Of a DNA stretch of 64,000 nucleotides, positions 26,775 to 34,822 are shown one piece after another. Source of the stretch: Sulfitobacter noctilucae (GTDB lineage: Bacteria; Pseudomonadota; Alphaproteobacteria; Rhodobacterales; Rhodobacteraceae). How positions within the stretch are numbered: position 1 is the first letter of the stretch; the number at the start of each line of letters is the position of its first letter. The notes beneath the pieces are model-generated. The model searched no databases and was not told the DNA's origin. It saw only the letters and a program-made list of their open reading frames with translations. Position numbers and translations under genes: made by a program. Where the stretch lies: assembly GCF_000622365.1 (NCBI RefSeq), contig NZ_JASC01000013.1, forward strand, positions 248,001 to 312,000, read 5' to 3'.

Positions 26775-28712
26775 GTGAAAAGTTTTAGGAACAACCCGTT
26801 GGCTTCTACAGTAAATGAGAAAACTCGGCACTTGGCAGAGAATATTGCCAAGAGCCTAGAGAGTGGTGAAGCGGCAGTTGGTCAGTTAGAGACAAATGAC
26901 CGAATTATTTCTCGTGTCACTGACGGTATCTACCGTGAGCCCTGGTCTGCTTTTAGGGAGCTCGTGTCTAATGCATACGATGCCGATGCGACGCAGGTGG
27001 CAATTGATAGTGATTATCCATTTTTCAATGAAATACGCATTAGTGACGACGGTATCGGGATGGATAGCCAAACCGTTGCGGACTTGCTGACCAATATTGG
27101 CGGGAGTTCCAAGAGAACGTCACGGGGCAAGAGCCTTGGGACCGTTAGTAAAGACGATCCTACAGAGAGCCCATCTGGTCGAAAATTGATAGGAAAGATT
27201 GGGATTGGTCTGTTCGCGGTTGCCCAACTTACCAACCACTTCCAGATTATATCAAAACGGAAAGGCTCAGCAGAAAGAGTCTCTGCGACGGTCAAAATTG
27301 ATACATATCGGGAAAATACGCTCGTCGAGAATGACGATGAGACATATGCAAGTGGAACTTTTAAGGTAGTTGCAGAGAAAACACCTGATGTTGACTCGCA
27401 CGGTACGACGATCGTGCTAATGAACGTTCAAAGAGCCGTCCGCGAGAAGCTTCAAAGTCGCGAAATCTGGGATGCATTAGATGAGCAGTCTGCAGACCAA
27501 ACAGGCGGGCTATTTGACGTAATTGCGGAACCAAAATTCCATATTGGAAGGGTGTCCAGTGACGGGCTTCTGAGCAAAGAACCACAGTTGCCTTGGGCAT
27601 CAGGTTGCAGCCCCAAAAACAAGTTCGAAGCTCTGTTTTCGGAGACCATTAAGTTGGGCCGCAATTCGAAGGATCGCACGGATCTTTCCCACCTTGATAA
27701 TTACTTTAAAATGCTTTGGCGGCTAAGCCTGGGAAGCCCGATAGAGTATTTGGGAACTCACCCATTTGACTTTAAAGGAAGCAGCAATCTGGAATTCTAC
27801 AAGCTGTCTAATAAACAAAAAGGCGGTGCTGAGAATGTTGAGCTCGCGAGCGAGAATAGATTGCGTGAGGATTTGGGGCTTGTAGCAGGAACTAAAGATC
27901 CGCTGTCGAAATTCTCAGTGTTTATCGACGGTGTTCAACTGTTCAGGCCCGTAAGACTTGCTGAAGAGCTACAGGGCTCTCAGGATCTACCATGTCCACT
28001 TCTTTTTGCAGGTAAGGTTGAAACTAATTTTGGGGGCGCGTCAGAGGAGCTATCAGGCGGCCGATTAGCGTTTGAAGCCTACCTATATTGGAATTCTAAG
28101 ATTATACCGAAAGAGAGCATCGGAGCTCTTTTAAGAGTAAATGGTGCAAGTGGAACCCTGTTTGATCCAGACTTTCTCGGCTACCAGATTGCCGAACAAA
28201 CAAGGAAAAAGCAGGTAACGTGTGAGGTGTTCGTCTTAGAAGGATTGGATGGTGCGCTAAACATTGACCGGGAATCGTACAACACCAGCCACCCCCATTA
28301 TTTGTATATCCAAAAATGGCTTCATAACGCCTTTAGGCAGTTTGCGACTCAGCATAAACGCGTTGGTCGTGAAGTAAGAGATAAGCAGAGGATTAATCGC
28401 GAGCAGGGGGCGATCAGCAAGTTATCAGATTTTACCGGTGAAGTTTGGGAGCGCATGCGCGGAAATAATCTGGCTCTGCCGACATTGGAGGTCACTGAAG
28501 GTGATAACGGAGTAAGCCTGCCTGTTAAGGTAGGAGGCAACCCTATTACCTGGAACCAACCCAGAATCGATCCAAAGAAATTTCGGCGCTCTGATCGCAT
28601 TGAAGCTGTGACTATAACTTTGGATGCATATGGCATTCTTGAACTCTTAGATGATGAACGAAGAGCTGATCTTATTTTTGATATTATTTCGATTTTTGAA
28701 GACGACGAATGA
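26775..28712 (+). CDS. GHKL (Hsp90/MutL/MORC-like) ATPase, putative defence protein
   Basis: 645 residues. The Bergerat fold motifs are clear: N-box FRELVSNAYDADAT (Glu62, Asn66, Asp69), motif II SDDGIGM (Asp92, Gly95) and motif III GKIGIGLFAVA (140-150). An S5-like middle part and a long uncharacterised C-terminal half follow, with LDGALNIDRESYNTSHPHY near residue 495. Eukaryotic MORC and bacterial relatives in predicted restriction operons share this head. The start is GTG at 26775; TTG at 26799, preceded by AGGA, is an alternative. The stop overlaps the next ATG by 4 bases. Codon use is AT-richer than the chromosome. Confidence 0.85.
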   Translation: MKSFRNNPLASTVNEKTRHLAENIAKSLESGEAAVGQLETNDRIISRVTDGIYREPWSAFRELVSNAYDADATQVAIDSDYPFFNEIRISDDGIGMDSQTVADLLTNIGGSSKRTSRGKSLGTVSKDDPTESPSGRKLIGKIGIGLFAVAQLTNHFQIISKRKGSAERVSATVKIDTYRENTLVENDDETYASGTFKVVAEKTPDVDSHGTTIVLMNVQRAVREKLQSREIWDALDEQSADQTGGLFDVIAEPKFHIGRVSSDGLLSKEPQLPWASGCSPKNKFEALFSETIKLGRNSKDRTDLSHLDNYFKMLWRLSLGSPIEYLGTHPFDFKGSSNLEFYKLSNKQKGGAENVELASENRLREDLGLVAGTKDPLSKFSVFIDGVQLFRPVRLAEELQGSQDLPCPLLFAGKVETNFGGASEELSGGRLAFEAYLYWNSKIIPKESIGALLRVNGASGTLFDPDFLGYQIAEQTRKKQVTCEVFVLEGLDGALNIDRESYNTSHPHYLYIQKWLHNAFRQFATQHKRVGREVRDKQRINREQGAISKLSDFTGEVWERMRGNNLALPTLEVTEGDNGVSLPVKVGGNPITWNQPRIDPKKFRRSDRIEAVTITLDAYGILELLDDERRADLIFDIISIFEDDE

Positions 28713-29950
28713 GTACAGAGTTCGATAGTCCCGATGACTCATTCGATGAGTTCGCTCTGCCCGCGCCAGTGGACGAGGTGGCCACGCCAGAGCCACTGGC
28801 CTTTGCGCCCTGGCACAAACCACGCAAGCAGTATGTGCGCAGGTACCAGTGGGCACATCATGCTGACAAACTGATCCAGCAACTGCGGGATACCGGGGCG
28901 TTGATTGACGGAGCCCCGGTGAGATACCTTACCCTTCCAGGCCCAGATTTATTTGACGTTAAGTTGATAGCCGACGTTTGCGCTGAACATGGGCAAACCC
29001 TTCACTACACAGGCTTCTGCTATGTCCGAGAAACCGAAGCCGTTCGTTTGCGCAGACATACGCGGCAATTTGAGGTGGATCGAGCGGGATTGGTTCACGC
29101 GGGCTCTAGCGTTCACGTCTCGAGATTAGAAGACATCACTTTGGCTAATTCTGAGGCTCGCACATTAATGCGAAGAAGCGGTCCATACGACATCGTAAAT
29201 ATTGATGCGTGTGAACCAATTGCCAATTCTCACACCGACCAAACAGGACGGCTCGTTGACGCTATTCGAAGTATTGTAGAGTTTCAGTTAGGAGCTCAAC
29301 GGCGGCCCTGGGTGCTATATCTTACGACTCCAGTGCAAATTGACAGCATTTCACCACAGTCACTCGATGCGCTTTATCAGCAGGTTCTTCAAAATGTCCA
29401 AGGAGACCCAGATTTTGCCGCTGAATTCGGTGGTAAGTTTGTACCCGGCGAACCGGTGGAGGATTTCTGGGCAAGAGTTTCTCAGGATAATGGAATCGAG
29501 TTCATCCGCGCTGTAACTCTGGGTATTTCGAAGTGGTTGGTCCATCTGGCGGAGCAAGCCAATTTCAGCGTCAAAAAACTGCCAAGTTATTGCTACTCGA
29601 TGTTTCGAAAAGAACCGTTCGTCCCGAATATGATCTCGACTTGCTATATCTTCATTCCCAAACCAATAGAAATATTTGATCAGACAGGATTAACGCTGAA
29701 TCAGACTGTGCCTCAAGGCACAGCTCCTTTGTCAGATCATATTCGCGCCCTTCGGAGGTCATTTGGTATTGAAAACCTTGATACCAAGATGGATTCCGAT
29801 CTTGCAGTTAAGCAGGCCATGATTGATGAATCGAAGACTTTGCTGACGGCAGCTGGTTACCCGGTAGAAGATGCGAACCATGGTTATGATCTATGGCTAT
29901 CTACTGACCCCATGGAGGCTCGCGAAAAAGATAGTGTGACACAAGACTAG
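28709..29950 (+). CDS. Unrecognised 413-residue protein coupled to the GHKL ATPase
   Basis: An acidic N-terminus (residues 1-30) precedes a basic segment HKPRKQYVRRYQW. Then comes a Rossmann-like pattern: RYLTLPGPDLFDVKLIADVC, TLHYTGFCYV, SSVHVSRLEDITLAN and YDIVNIDACEPIA. This resembles the strand-loop order of class I methyltransferases, though the usual GxGxG loop is absent. The C-terminal half (from about residue 190) has no motif I know. It overlaps the ATPase gene by ATGA and meets the methyltransferase gene tail to tail with a 4-base overlap. I infer a role as effector or substrate-recognition partner; nuclease motifs are not evident. Confidence 0.75.
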   Translation: MSTEFDSPDDSFDEFALPAPVDEVATPEPLAFAPWHKPRKQYVRRYQWAHHADKLIQQLRDTGALIDGAPVRYLTLPGPDLFDVKLIADVCAEHGQTLHYTGFCYVRETEAVRLRRHTRQFEVDRAGLVHAGSSVHVSRLEDITLANSEARTLMRRSGPYDIVNIDACEPIANSHTDQTGRLVDAIRSIVEFQLGAQRRPWVLYLTTPVQIDSISPQSLDALYQQVLQNVQGDPDFAAEFGGKFVPGEPVEDFWARVSQDNGIEFIRAVTLGISKWLVHLAEQANFSVKKLPSYCYSMFRKEPFVPNMISTCYIFIPKPIEIFDQTGLTLNQTVPQGTAPLSDHIRALRRSFGIENLDTKMDSDLAVKQAMIDESKTLLTAAGYPVEDANHGYDLWLSTDPMEAREKDSVTQD

Positions 29951-30942
29951 GAATTCAGGCTGCGCCCAAGCGATTTCGCTACTGCGTAAGCGAGAGGAGG
30001 GGGAACTGCTTCGCTGACTTGCGTTATCTGGGAAGACATGGAGCCGTTAAGCACAAACCAACGCGGGAACCCTTGCAGCGTCATAGCTTCGAAAACACTT
30101 AGTCGCCGCTTCCCGTTCGGGTGTATGTGAACCTCACGGTTCCCGTAACTCGCCGTATAACTCGGTTGATCCCACCAAAGGGTCTTGAAACTTCTATTTT
30201 CCGTAAACCCTTCAACAAGCGTCCCATCAAAAAACTTCTTCGACTTTGGCATCATGCACCAATGGTTTTCGTGAAAAGGATTGCGCTCAGAATTCCACCC
30301 GCGTTGGAAAATTGCTGGTTCTGGAAAATCTCCAATCGCCGACCTGACAGTCTCCTTCTGGCCGTAGGGTTCCGGAGGGATCCAGCCGGATTTAGCCGCT
30401 GTTTTGGGAATCGCAACTAAGAAAAACCTCTTTCTTCTTTGGGGAACCTGGTAATTAACTGCGTCCAAAACTTTACAATTCACGTTGAAACCGCGTTCAA
30501 CTAGTCTCGCTGAAGCCTCGTCTATAATTCCCCCCCCACGCTGGCCCTGAATTGGTGGAACGTTTTCCATAGCTATGAAAGAAACAGGATTGCGATCGTG
30601 AAGCTTGAGGGCAATATCGAAGAATTTGCTGACCAGAGTGTTTCTAGGATCTTTGTCGCTTCCATTTCGATTGGCTATTGAGAATCCTTGGCATGGAGGA
30701 CCTCCAATAATACCGGTTGGATGAAATTCACGCCCAAAGTCCTGATCGATTTGCTCAAGAGTCAATTCGCGTATATCTCGTACCCTTGAATTGGCCTCTG
30801 CCCGGTTCCGGTTCCAAGATGAAACTGCGTCTTTACGTTGATCATATGCTAACGCCGTCTCATACCCGACTTGTTCAAAGCCGAGGTCCAGGCCACCACA
30901 TCCACAAAACAGACTAAGTATTTTTCCGAGCTTCTTTGTCAT
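29947..30942 (-). CDS. C5-cytosine DNA methyltransferase
   Basis: 331 residues. Motif I is LSLFCGCGGLDLGFE (residues 9-23), motif IV GGPPCQGFS with catalytic Cys84, motif VI MENVPP (125-130), motif VIII QVPQRRKRFFLV (165-176), and motifs IX/X LSVFEAMTLQGFP and QVSEAVPPPLAYAVAKSL near the end. It methylates C5 of cytosine in a recognition site that cannot be read off. The target-recognition region is short. No classical restriction endonuclease is adjacent; the convergent ATPase-unknown pair fills that place. The low-GC composition is shared with its neighbours. Confidence 0.95.
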   Translation of the reverse strand: MTKKLGKILSLFCGCGGLDLGFEQVGYETALAYDQRKDAVSSWNRNRAEANSRVRDIRELTLEQIDQDFGREFHPTGIIGGPPCQGFSIANRNGSDKDPRNTLVSKFFDIALKLHDRNPVSFIAMENVPPIQGQRGGGIIDEASARLVERGFNVNCKVLDAVNYQVPQRRKRFFLVAIPKTAAKSGWIPPEPYGQKETVRSAIGDFPEPAIFQRGWNSERNPFHENHWCMMPKSKKFFDGTLVEGFTENRSFKTLWWDQPSYTASYGNREVHIHPNGKRRLSVFEAMTLQGFPRWFVLNGSMSSQITQVSEAVPPPLAYAVAKSLGRSLNS

Positions 30943-31453
30943 GGCTCCCGCCTGTGGTCATGAAGCCTAAGCGACCTCAGGGTTGTGGCACGCTACATGC
31001 CTACGACAGTTTTTTGGGACGCTTATCGCAGACGTGATCGTTTGTACAAGGTATCTCAAACTATGGGTTCGGTCTGCCCTTAGCGAACTGATTATACCTA
31101 CTACCTCCGTTCGTTCAACGAGCCGGTCGGCGATGCGAATAGTGCAGCCGTCGCCAATTCTGGTGGATAATGGCGCTGTATTAAAAAAGCGGTGATGGGG
31201 GCTGGGACTGTAGGGCCGATGACGGGTGACAGCTATTTATACCTAGCCGATCTCAGGAGACCAACATGGGCAACTGCCAAAAGTTGCGTCGCAAGGGGGG
31301 CGATATGCTGTCTTGAATGGGTGCCCGGCACCCGCCGGCTGAATTCCTGCCAACTAAACCAACAAGTAGCTTATATCCTGGAATGCATCTAACTACCCCG
31401 AGCAGAGAACGGACCGGTTAGACCATCATCACGCAATATAAACGGACCGAATG
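30943..31453. other. 511-base stretch upstream of the methyltransferase, no large gene
   Basis: It should hold the minus-strand promoter of the methyltransferase gene. A 16-codon frame with a good ribosome site lies at 31266-31316 and is followed by a small GC hairpin (GGGTGCC 31319-31325 / GGCACCC 31327-31333). Two copies of an AACGGACCG motif lie at 31408 and 31441. Other frames here look like noise. Confidence 0.5.
31266..31316 (+). CDS. Possible 16-codon micro-ORF
   Basis: MGNCQKLRRKGGDMLS starts 5 bases after AGGAGACCAAC-type Shine-Dalgarno sequence, and an inverted repeat follows directly. An AT-rich stretch (GCTATTTATACC) about 30 bases upstream could be a promoter. It may be a tiny expressed peptide or chance. 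Confidence 0.2.
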   Translation: MGNCQKLRRKGGDMLS

Positions 31454-31711
31454 TCACTTTACAATTCTGAGTGTCGTCCTGCCTCGAGCCCTTGGAGGGT
31501 ATGCCATCCGTTCTCTGGTGTGTATGATCCCAGCGACAACGATATCCTCACCGCGAGCTTGGACGCCCTCCGAGTTGATGAAGAACTCCTTTTCAACCAA
31601 ACTGTAAAAGTTCGTCTCATTCATGTCGGAGCGCAAGAAAGCAGCCGTGTATGCATCCGCAGCTTCGGTAGCCCATTCGTGCTGTAATTCTTCTTTACCC
31701 AAATATGCCAT
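31454..31711 (-). CDS. Hypothetical protein (85 aa) of the element
   Basis: MAYLGKEELQHEWATEAADA begins a mixed-charge helical protein; no domain is recognised. AAGAGATAATC precedes the ATG. Copies of an AACGGWCCG motif lie on both sides of the gene (31441 and 31782). It is the distal gene of the minus-strand cargo next to the mobilization operon. Moderately likely to be real. Confidence 0.45.
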   Translation of the reverse strand: MAYLGKEELQHEWATEAADAYTAAFLRSDMNETNFYSLVEKEFFINSEGVQARGEDIVVAGIIHTRERMAYPPRARGRTTLRIVK

Positions 31712-31813
31712 GATTATCTCTTGTCATGTTGGAACGCCTTATGCGGCTACATTATTAAAAATATAGCTATCAAAGGCGCGAAACGGTCCGTTCGTCGTAG
31801 GCGGGCTGCTCGT

Positions 31814-32188
31814 TTAAGGGCGAGGGCCGCGCGAAATGTCACTTTCAAACGGATCCTTGGTGCCTAGCTCCATTGCGGCATACCCATCGTCCTCTATAGC
31901 ACTGTACAAAAGATCCACTGATTGGAATGGGGGGGTTAGGGGAAGTCCTGCAGAGGTCATCGCCCTAACAATCGCACGTACCAGGGTTGTCGAACGAGCG
32001 ACGGGATCTAGTTTCGGATTTGCAATTTCCTGAAGAAGAGAAGTCTCGGCTGTGATGCCATAACTCGTAGCATGAGCCAACCAAGCTGCTGCGTTTCCAG
32101 TGGTAAGGCGATTAAGCGGAGAGTTTAACTCAGCGTTAGTGAAAGCACGAAGCCGAAGATAGGCTGGAAGGGTTGGATTTTGGGACAT
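31814..32188 (-). CDS. Hypothetical protein (124 aa)
   Basis: A soluble, helix-rich protein starting MSQNPTLPAYLRLRAFTNAE. Repeated leucine/alanine helices follow (TGNAAAWLAHATSYGITAE). The ATG at 32188 has GAGGTGTACC upstream and lies 18 bases after the end of the next upstream gene, so it probably belongs to the mobilization transcript. No domain recognised. Confidence 0.6.
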   Translation of the reverse strand: MSQNPTLPAYLRLRAFTNAELNSPLNRLTTGNAAAWLAHATSYGITAETSLLQEIANPKLDPVARSTTLVRAIVRAMTSAGLPLTPPFQSVDLLYSAIEDDGYAAMELGTKDPFESDISRGPRP

Positions 32189-32205
32189 GGGGTACACCTC
32201 AAACG

Positions 32206-32601
32206 TCATAGGAAACGGAAAGCCGATAGAACGCCTATAATTGCGCCTGCGAAGCTGGAAGCAGAGGCAACTGAGGCGACTACTAGCGTGAAGTGCCGCA
32301 TGGTCTGCGAAATACGCTCAACCCCTTTGCTCACAGGATCTGTCGCTGCTTTAACTCTCGCTACATGTGATTGGAGGTCCGCATCGATATGAACGTTTAC
32401 GCCCATGTCTATCTGTTTACGCAAGGTTTGCAGGATACGTTTGTTCGTTGCCTCCTGCCCTTCGATGCGGTTTGAGGATTTAGCAATTGCTTCTGATATT
32501 CTGGTCAGGGCTCGATGTTGGTCATGCGCATTGTGCAGAAATGCGCGTAGGTCGTGCAAAAGAATTTCTGCTCGTTCTGGGTCATCATTGAAATTTGTCA
32601 T
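32206..32601 (-). CDS. Coiled-coil protein with C-terminal membrane segment (131 aa)
   Basis: The first ~90 residues are polar and helical with heptad-like spacing (LHDLRAFLHNAHDQHRALTR, then IAKSSNRIEGQEA). The end is a hydrophobic segment (LVVASVASASSFAGAIIGVL) followed by SAFRFL. It follows mobA by 14 bases. The design (coiled coil plus membrane helix) recalls accessory mobilization proteins that may tether the relaxosome to the membrane. That role is an inference. Confidence 0.7.
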   Translation of the reverse strand: MTNFNDDPERAEILLHDLRAFLHNAHDQHRALTRISEAIAKSSNRIEGQEATNKRILQTLRKQIDMGVNVHIDADLQSHVARVKAATDPVSKGVERISQTMRHFTLVVASVASASSFAGAIIGVLSAFRFL

Positions 32602-32615
32602 CGGGTCGCTTTCTT

Positions 32616-34370
32616 CTAGTATTTTCGTGGTCGAATTGCTGGGTTGGGACGGCCGACTCTTGTCAAAGCACCTCTACGGCGCAGGGCAGAATTTGGGGCT
32701 AGTCGCTTGTGAATAGAGGGCGCGCGAAACTCTGCGTCCGTGAGTATTCCGTTCAGCCGTGAGATCGCTTTAGGACTGTCGAACTCAATGCCCCTTATCT
32801 TCTCGCTATCGGAAAGAACCGGAAGGACCTGCTCGCCGTAGGGGCGCATGCGCGTTAACTCTTTTGCAGCTTTTCTTCGGCGGCCTTCGCTAAGCTCCAG
32901 CTCTTCCGCAACTGCACGTCCAGCGCGCTGTAAGTGGCTTCGTCGCTGAGTAAGCCACGTAACGCTTCCAGCGACTTGATCTGCGAGCGCATGAGCAACG
33001 TCGTGCAGGCTGCGATACCATCCAGCTGAGCTTGCAACTTCTTCGTCGAGCGCGCTTCTAAGCCGCTCAATGCTTCGACTGAGGTCTCGCACGCCGTCAC
33101 CAACCGCTCTACGCAGGTGAGCAAATCGCGCTCCAATGCTGTCAATGGCTCCATCATTTATTCCTCCAAAATTTGGATGCAGTAAACCGGTTTGTCTGCC
33201 AGTTTGCAGGTGCTCAGTATGGTCTTGTCGGGGTCTAGCGTGAGCAAGGTTCGTTCGTCCTGGTCGATCCGAGTCAGGCCTAGTTCCGACAGCTCCGCAC
33301 GCGTCAGCACGAGCGTCCAAAACCAGCTCGCGGCCATCATCAAGGCGATCCCCGTCACGAATAGTCCCGAAATGACCCAAGGCGAGATCGTCAGCCAGCG
33401 CCTGATTTGTTCGGTCCGGGTCTCGAAGAAGCTCCTGTTCTCGCGTAGAAAGTGGTGCGTATCGCTTTCGATGATACGCCGCGCGTCGCTCGCAATGACC
33501 GTCAAATCGCAACTGAAGCTCTCCAACTGGGATGCCATCGAGGCGGCGTAATCTTTGCGTATCGTTTCCAGCTCTGCATTCAGTTTTTCGCTCAGCCGGG
33601 TCGGCTTGCCAGTGTTCATGGAAAATTTCTCCTTTCAGACGCCAGCGCTCGCTTGTCTCGGGGTCCTGCACTGTGAGGTAAGCCTTGCTGACTCGGGGCA
33701 AGGAGAACCCGGCCTCCGTAAAGGCCTCGACCATTGTTGCGCGATCCTGGATCATGCCCAGCGAGATTTGATCTAGGACCCACGCGTGCAGCTCGTCCCG
33801 GCCTTGAGCCCGGGTCGGGGCTTCGCTGGTGTCACGGACTACTTGCGCGCGTTCCAGCTCCATTGGGTCAGCCCAGCCGTGTCTGTGGTTCATCAGATCG
33901 CGTAGGCTGTCATAGGCGTCCTGATAGCCGGGTGGGGCGACGTTAAGACTGCGCCCGGAAGTTAGCTCTAGGCGCGGGCTGCAGAAGTGCAACTCGACAC
34001 GGTCTTGGTGACTATGGCGCACCCAGAGGATGTCGTATTGTTCACCGTCTAGCCCGGCGAAAGCCAGCTGCTCGAAGGCGCCCATGACCTCGGCCTGCTG
34101 CGCTTCGCTCGGCGCATCCTCTGAGGCAAAGCTGATCACGCCCGCGCGGTAAGTCCAATTGTAGCAGATGGCATCAATTAGGGCTTTAGTGCGCTCTGAG
34201 TTGCCGCGCAAAACCTCGGGCCGAGGGTCACGTGCCACAGTCATGGGCAAGCCATCGGTATCGCGGATCAGGTTGCGGTTTTTGTCGTGGGCTAGCACGC
34301 TGTTGGCGACCAAGTAGTTTACCGGTCCAGCGCCTCCGCCTTTGCCGTGGGGGAAGAACTTGATCAGCAT
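32616..34370 (-). CDS. mobA: Mobilization relaxase MobA
   Basis: 584 residues. The N-terminal relaxase domain (about 1-250) starts MLIKFFPHGKGGGAGPVNYLV and carries the histidine/Glu motif HSHQDRVELHF (119-129), resembling the HxDxxxxH/HEN-type metal site of MobA relaxases. It would nick at oriT and pilot the strand to a recipient. The region coding residues ~250-505 also encodes two proteins in the +1-shifted frame, and the MobA frame there is low in recognisable structure (runs of D, R, H, G), returning to an ordinary basic C-terminus. It overlaps mobC by 7 bases. Confidence 0.85.
   Translation of the reverse strand: MLIKFFPHGKGGGAGPVNYLVANSVLAHDKNRNLIRDTDGLPMTVARDPRPEVLRGNSERTKALIDAICYNWTYRAGVISFASEDAPSEAQQAEVMGAFEQLAFAGLDGEQYDILWVRHSHQDRVELHFCSPRLELTSGRSLNVAPPGYQDAYDSLRDLMNHRHGWADPMELERAQVVRDTSEAPTRAQGRDELHAWVLDQISLGMIQDRATMVEAFTEAGFSLPRVSKAYLTVQDPETSERWRLKGEIFHEHWQADPAERKTECRAGNDTQRLRRLDGIPVGELQLRFDGHCERRAAYHRKRYAPLSTREQELLRDPDRTNQALADDLALGHFGTIRDGDRLDDGRELVLDARADACGAVGTRPDSDRPGRTNLAHARPRQDHTEHLQTGRQTGLLHPNFGGINDGAIDSIGARFAHLRRAVGDGVRDLSRSIERLRSALDEEVASSAGWYRSLHDVAHALADQVAGSVTWLTQRRSHLQRAGRAVAEELELSEGRRRKAAKELTRMRPYGEQVLPVLSDSEKIRGIEFDSPKAISRLNGILTDAEFRAPSIHKRLAPNSALRRRGALTRVGRPNPAIRPRKY
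32855..33157 (-). CDS. Nested MbeD-like protein inside mobA (100 aa)
   Basis: It starts MMEPLTALERDLLTCVERLV, a leucine-rich coiled-coil protein without cysteine clusters or membrane segment, reading LLTCVERLV and LEALRGLL heptads. It lies wholly within mobA in another frame and begins on the base after the stop of the preceding nested gene. ColE1-type plasmids have mbeB and mbeD nested in mbeA the same way, and this frame looks like the MbeD analogue by place and character. Confidence 0.65.
   Translation of the reverse strand: MMEPLTALERDLLTCVERLVTACETSVEALSGLEARSTKKLQAQLDGIAACTTLLMRSQIKSLEALRGLLSDEATYSALDVQLRKSWSLAKAAEEKLQKS
33158..33619 (-). CDS. Nested MbeB-like membrane protein inside mobA (153 aa)
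   Basis: It starts MNTGKPTRLSEKLNAELETI. A helical N-terminal half is followed by a basic TEQIRRW and a membrane segment (ISPWVISGLFVTGIALMMAA, about residues 78-97) plus WFWTLVL, then a soluble tail ending YCIQILEE. It lies in the +1-shifted frame of mobA; AGGAGAAATTTTCC precedes the ATG. Position and layout match mobilization accessory proteins that anchor relaxosomes. The strong protein-like composition argues against chance. Confidence 0.68.
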   Translation of the reverse strand: MNTGKPTRLSEKLNAELETIRKDYAASMASQLESFSCDLTVIASDARRIIESDTHHFLRENRSFFETRTEQIRRWLTISPWVISGLFVTGIALMMAASWFWTLVLTRAELSELGLTRIDQDERTLLTLDPDKTILSTCKLADKPVYCIQILEE

Positions 34371-34822
34371 CGCCGCGCCTCGTCGAGGAGCTGCCCAAGC
34401 TGGCGTTCAATCACACACAGGCGACGCGCGATAGCAAGGCAGTTGACGTCGGTGCGACCGCTCAGCATCGCGTGATTCAGCCAGCGCGCGATCTGGTTAA
34501 GATTGCCGCCGATGCGGCCCGCAGCCATCACCAAAGCTGGATCGACGCGCGGAACAGGTTTGCGCCGCCGGGTTTTGGTCAAGCCGAGAGCCTCGCGCAG
34601 CAGCGTCGCCGCAGGCAGGCCTGCGGCCTGCGCCTTGGCGCGCAGCATGGACTTTTCGGCTGCGGTACAGCGGAAGGCGAATGTCTCAACCAGCGGCTCC
34701 TTTACGGGGAGGCGGCTTGCACTTGTGGGGTTCGAAGGGGGGGGCTGCCGCCCCTCGGAAGGTCCCGTGTCATCTGCGCCAGCGTTTGACATGGGTCGCC
34801 TTGCTATTTCTTCAGACTGCAT
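34364..34822 (-). CDS. mobC: MobC-type relaxosome accessory protein
   Basis: 152 residues. After a disordered proline/serine N-terminus comes the MobC core: TFAFRCTAAEKSMLRAKAQA (ribbon-helix-helix-like), then VDPALVMAAGRIGGNLNQIA and RWLNHAM, the signature of this family. It helps the relaxase melt and bind oriT. GGAGAGAAAGC lies before the ATG at 34822, which overlaps the upstream gene by 11 bases. Confidence 0.88.
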   Translation of the reverse strand: MQSEEIARRPMSNAGADDTGPSEGRQPPPSNPTSASRLPVKEPLVETFAFRCTAAEKSMLRAKAQAAGLPAATLLREALGLTKTRRRKPVPRVDPALVMAAGRIGGNLNQIARWLNHAMLSGRTDVNCLAIARRLCVIERQLGQLLDEARRC

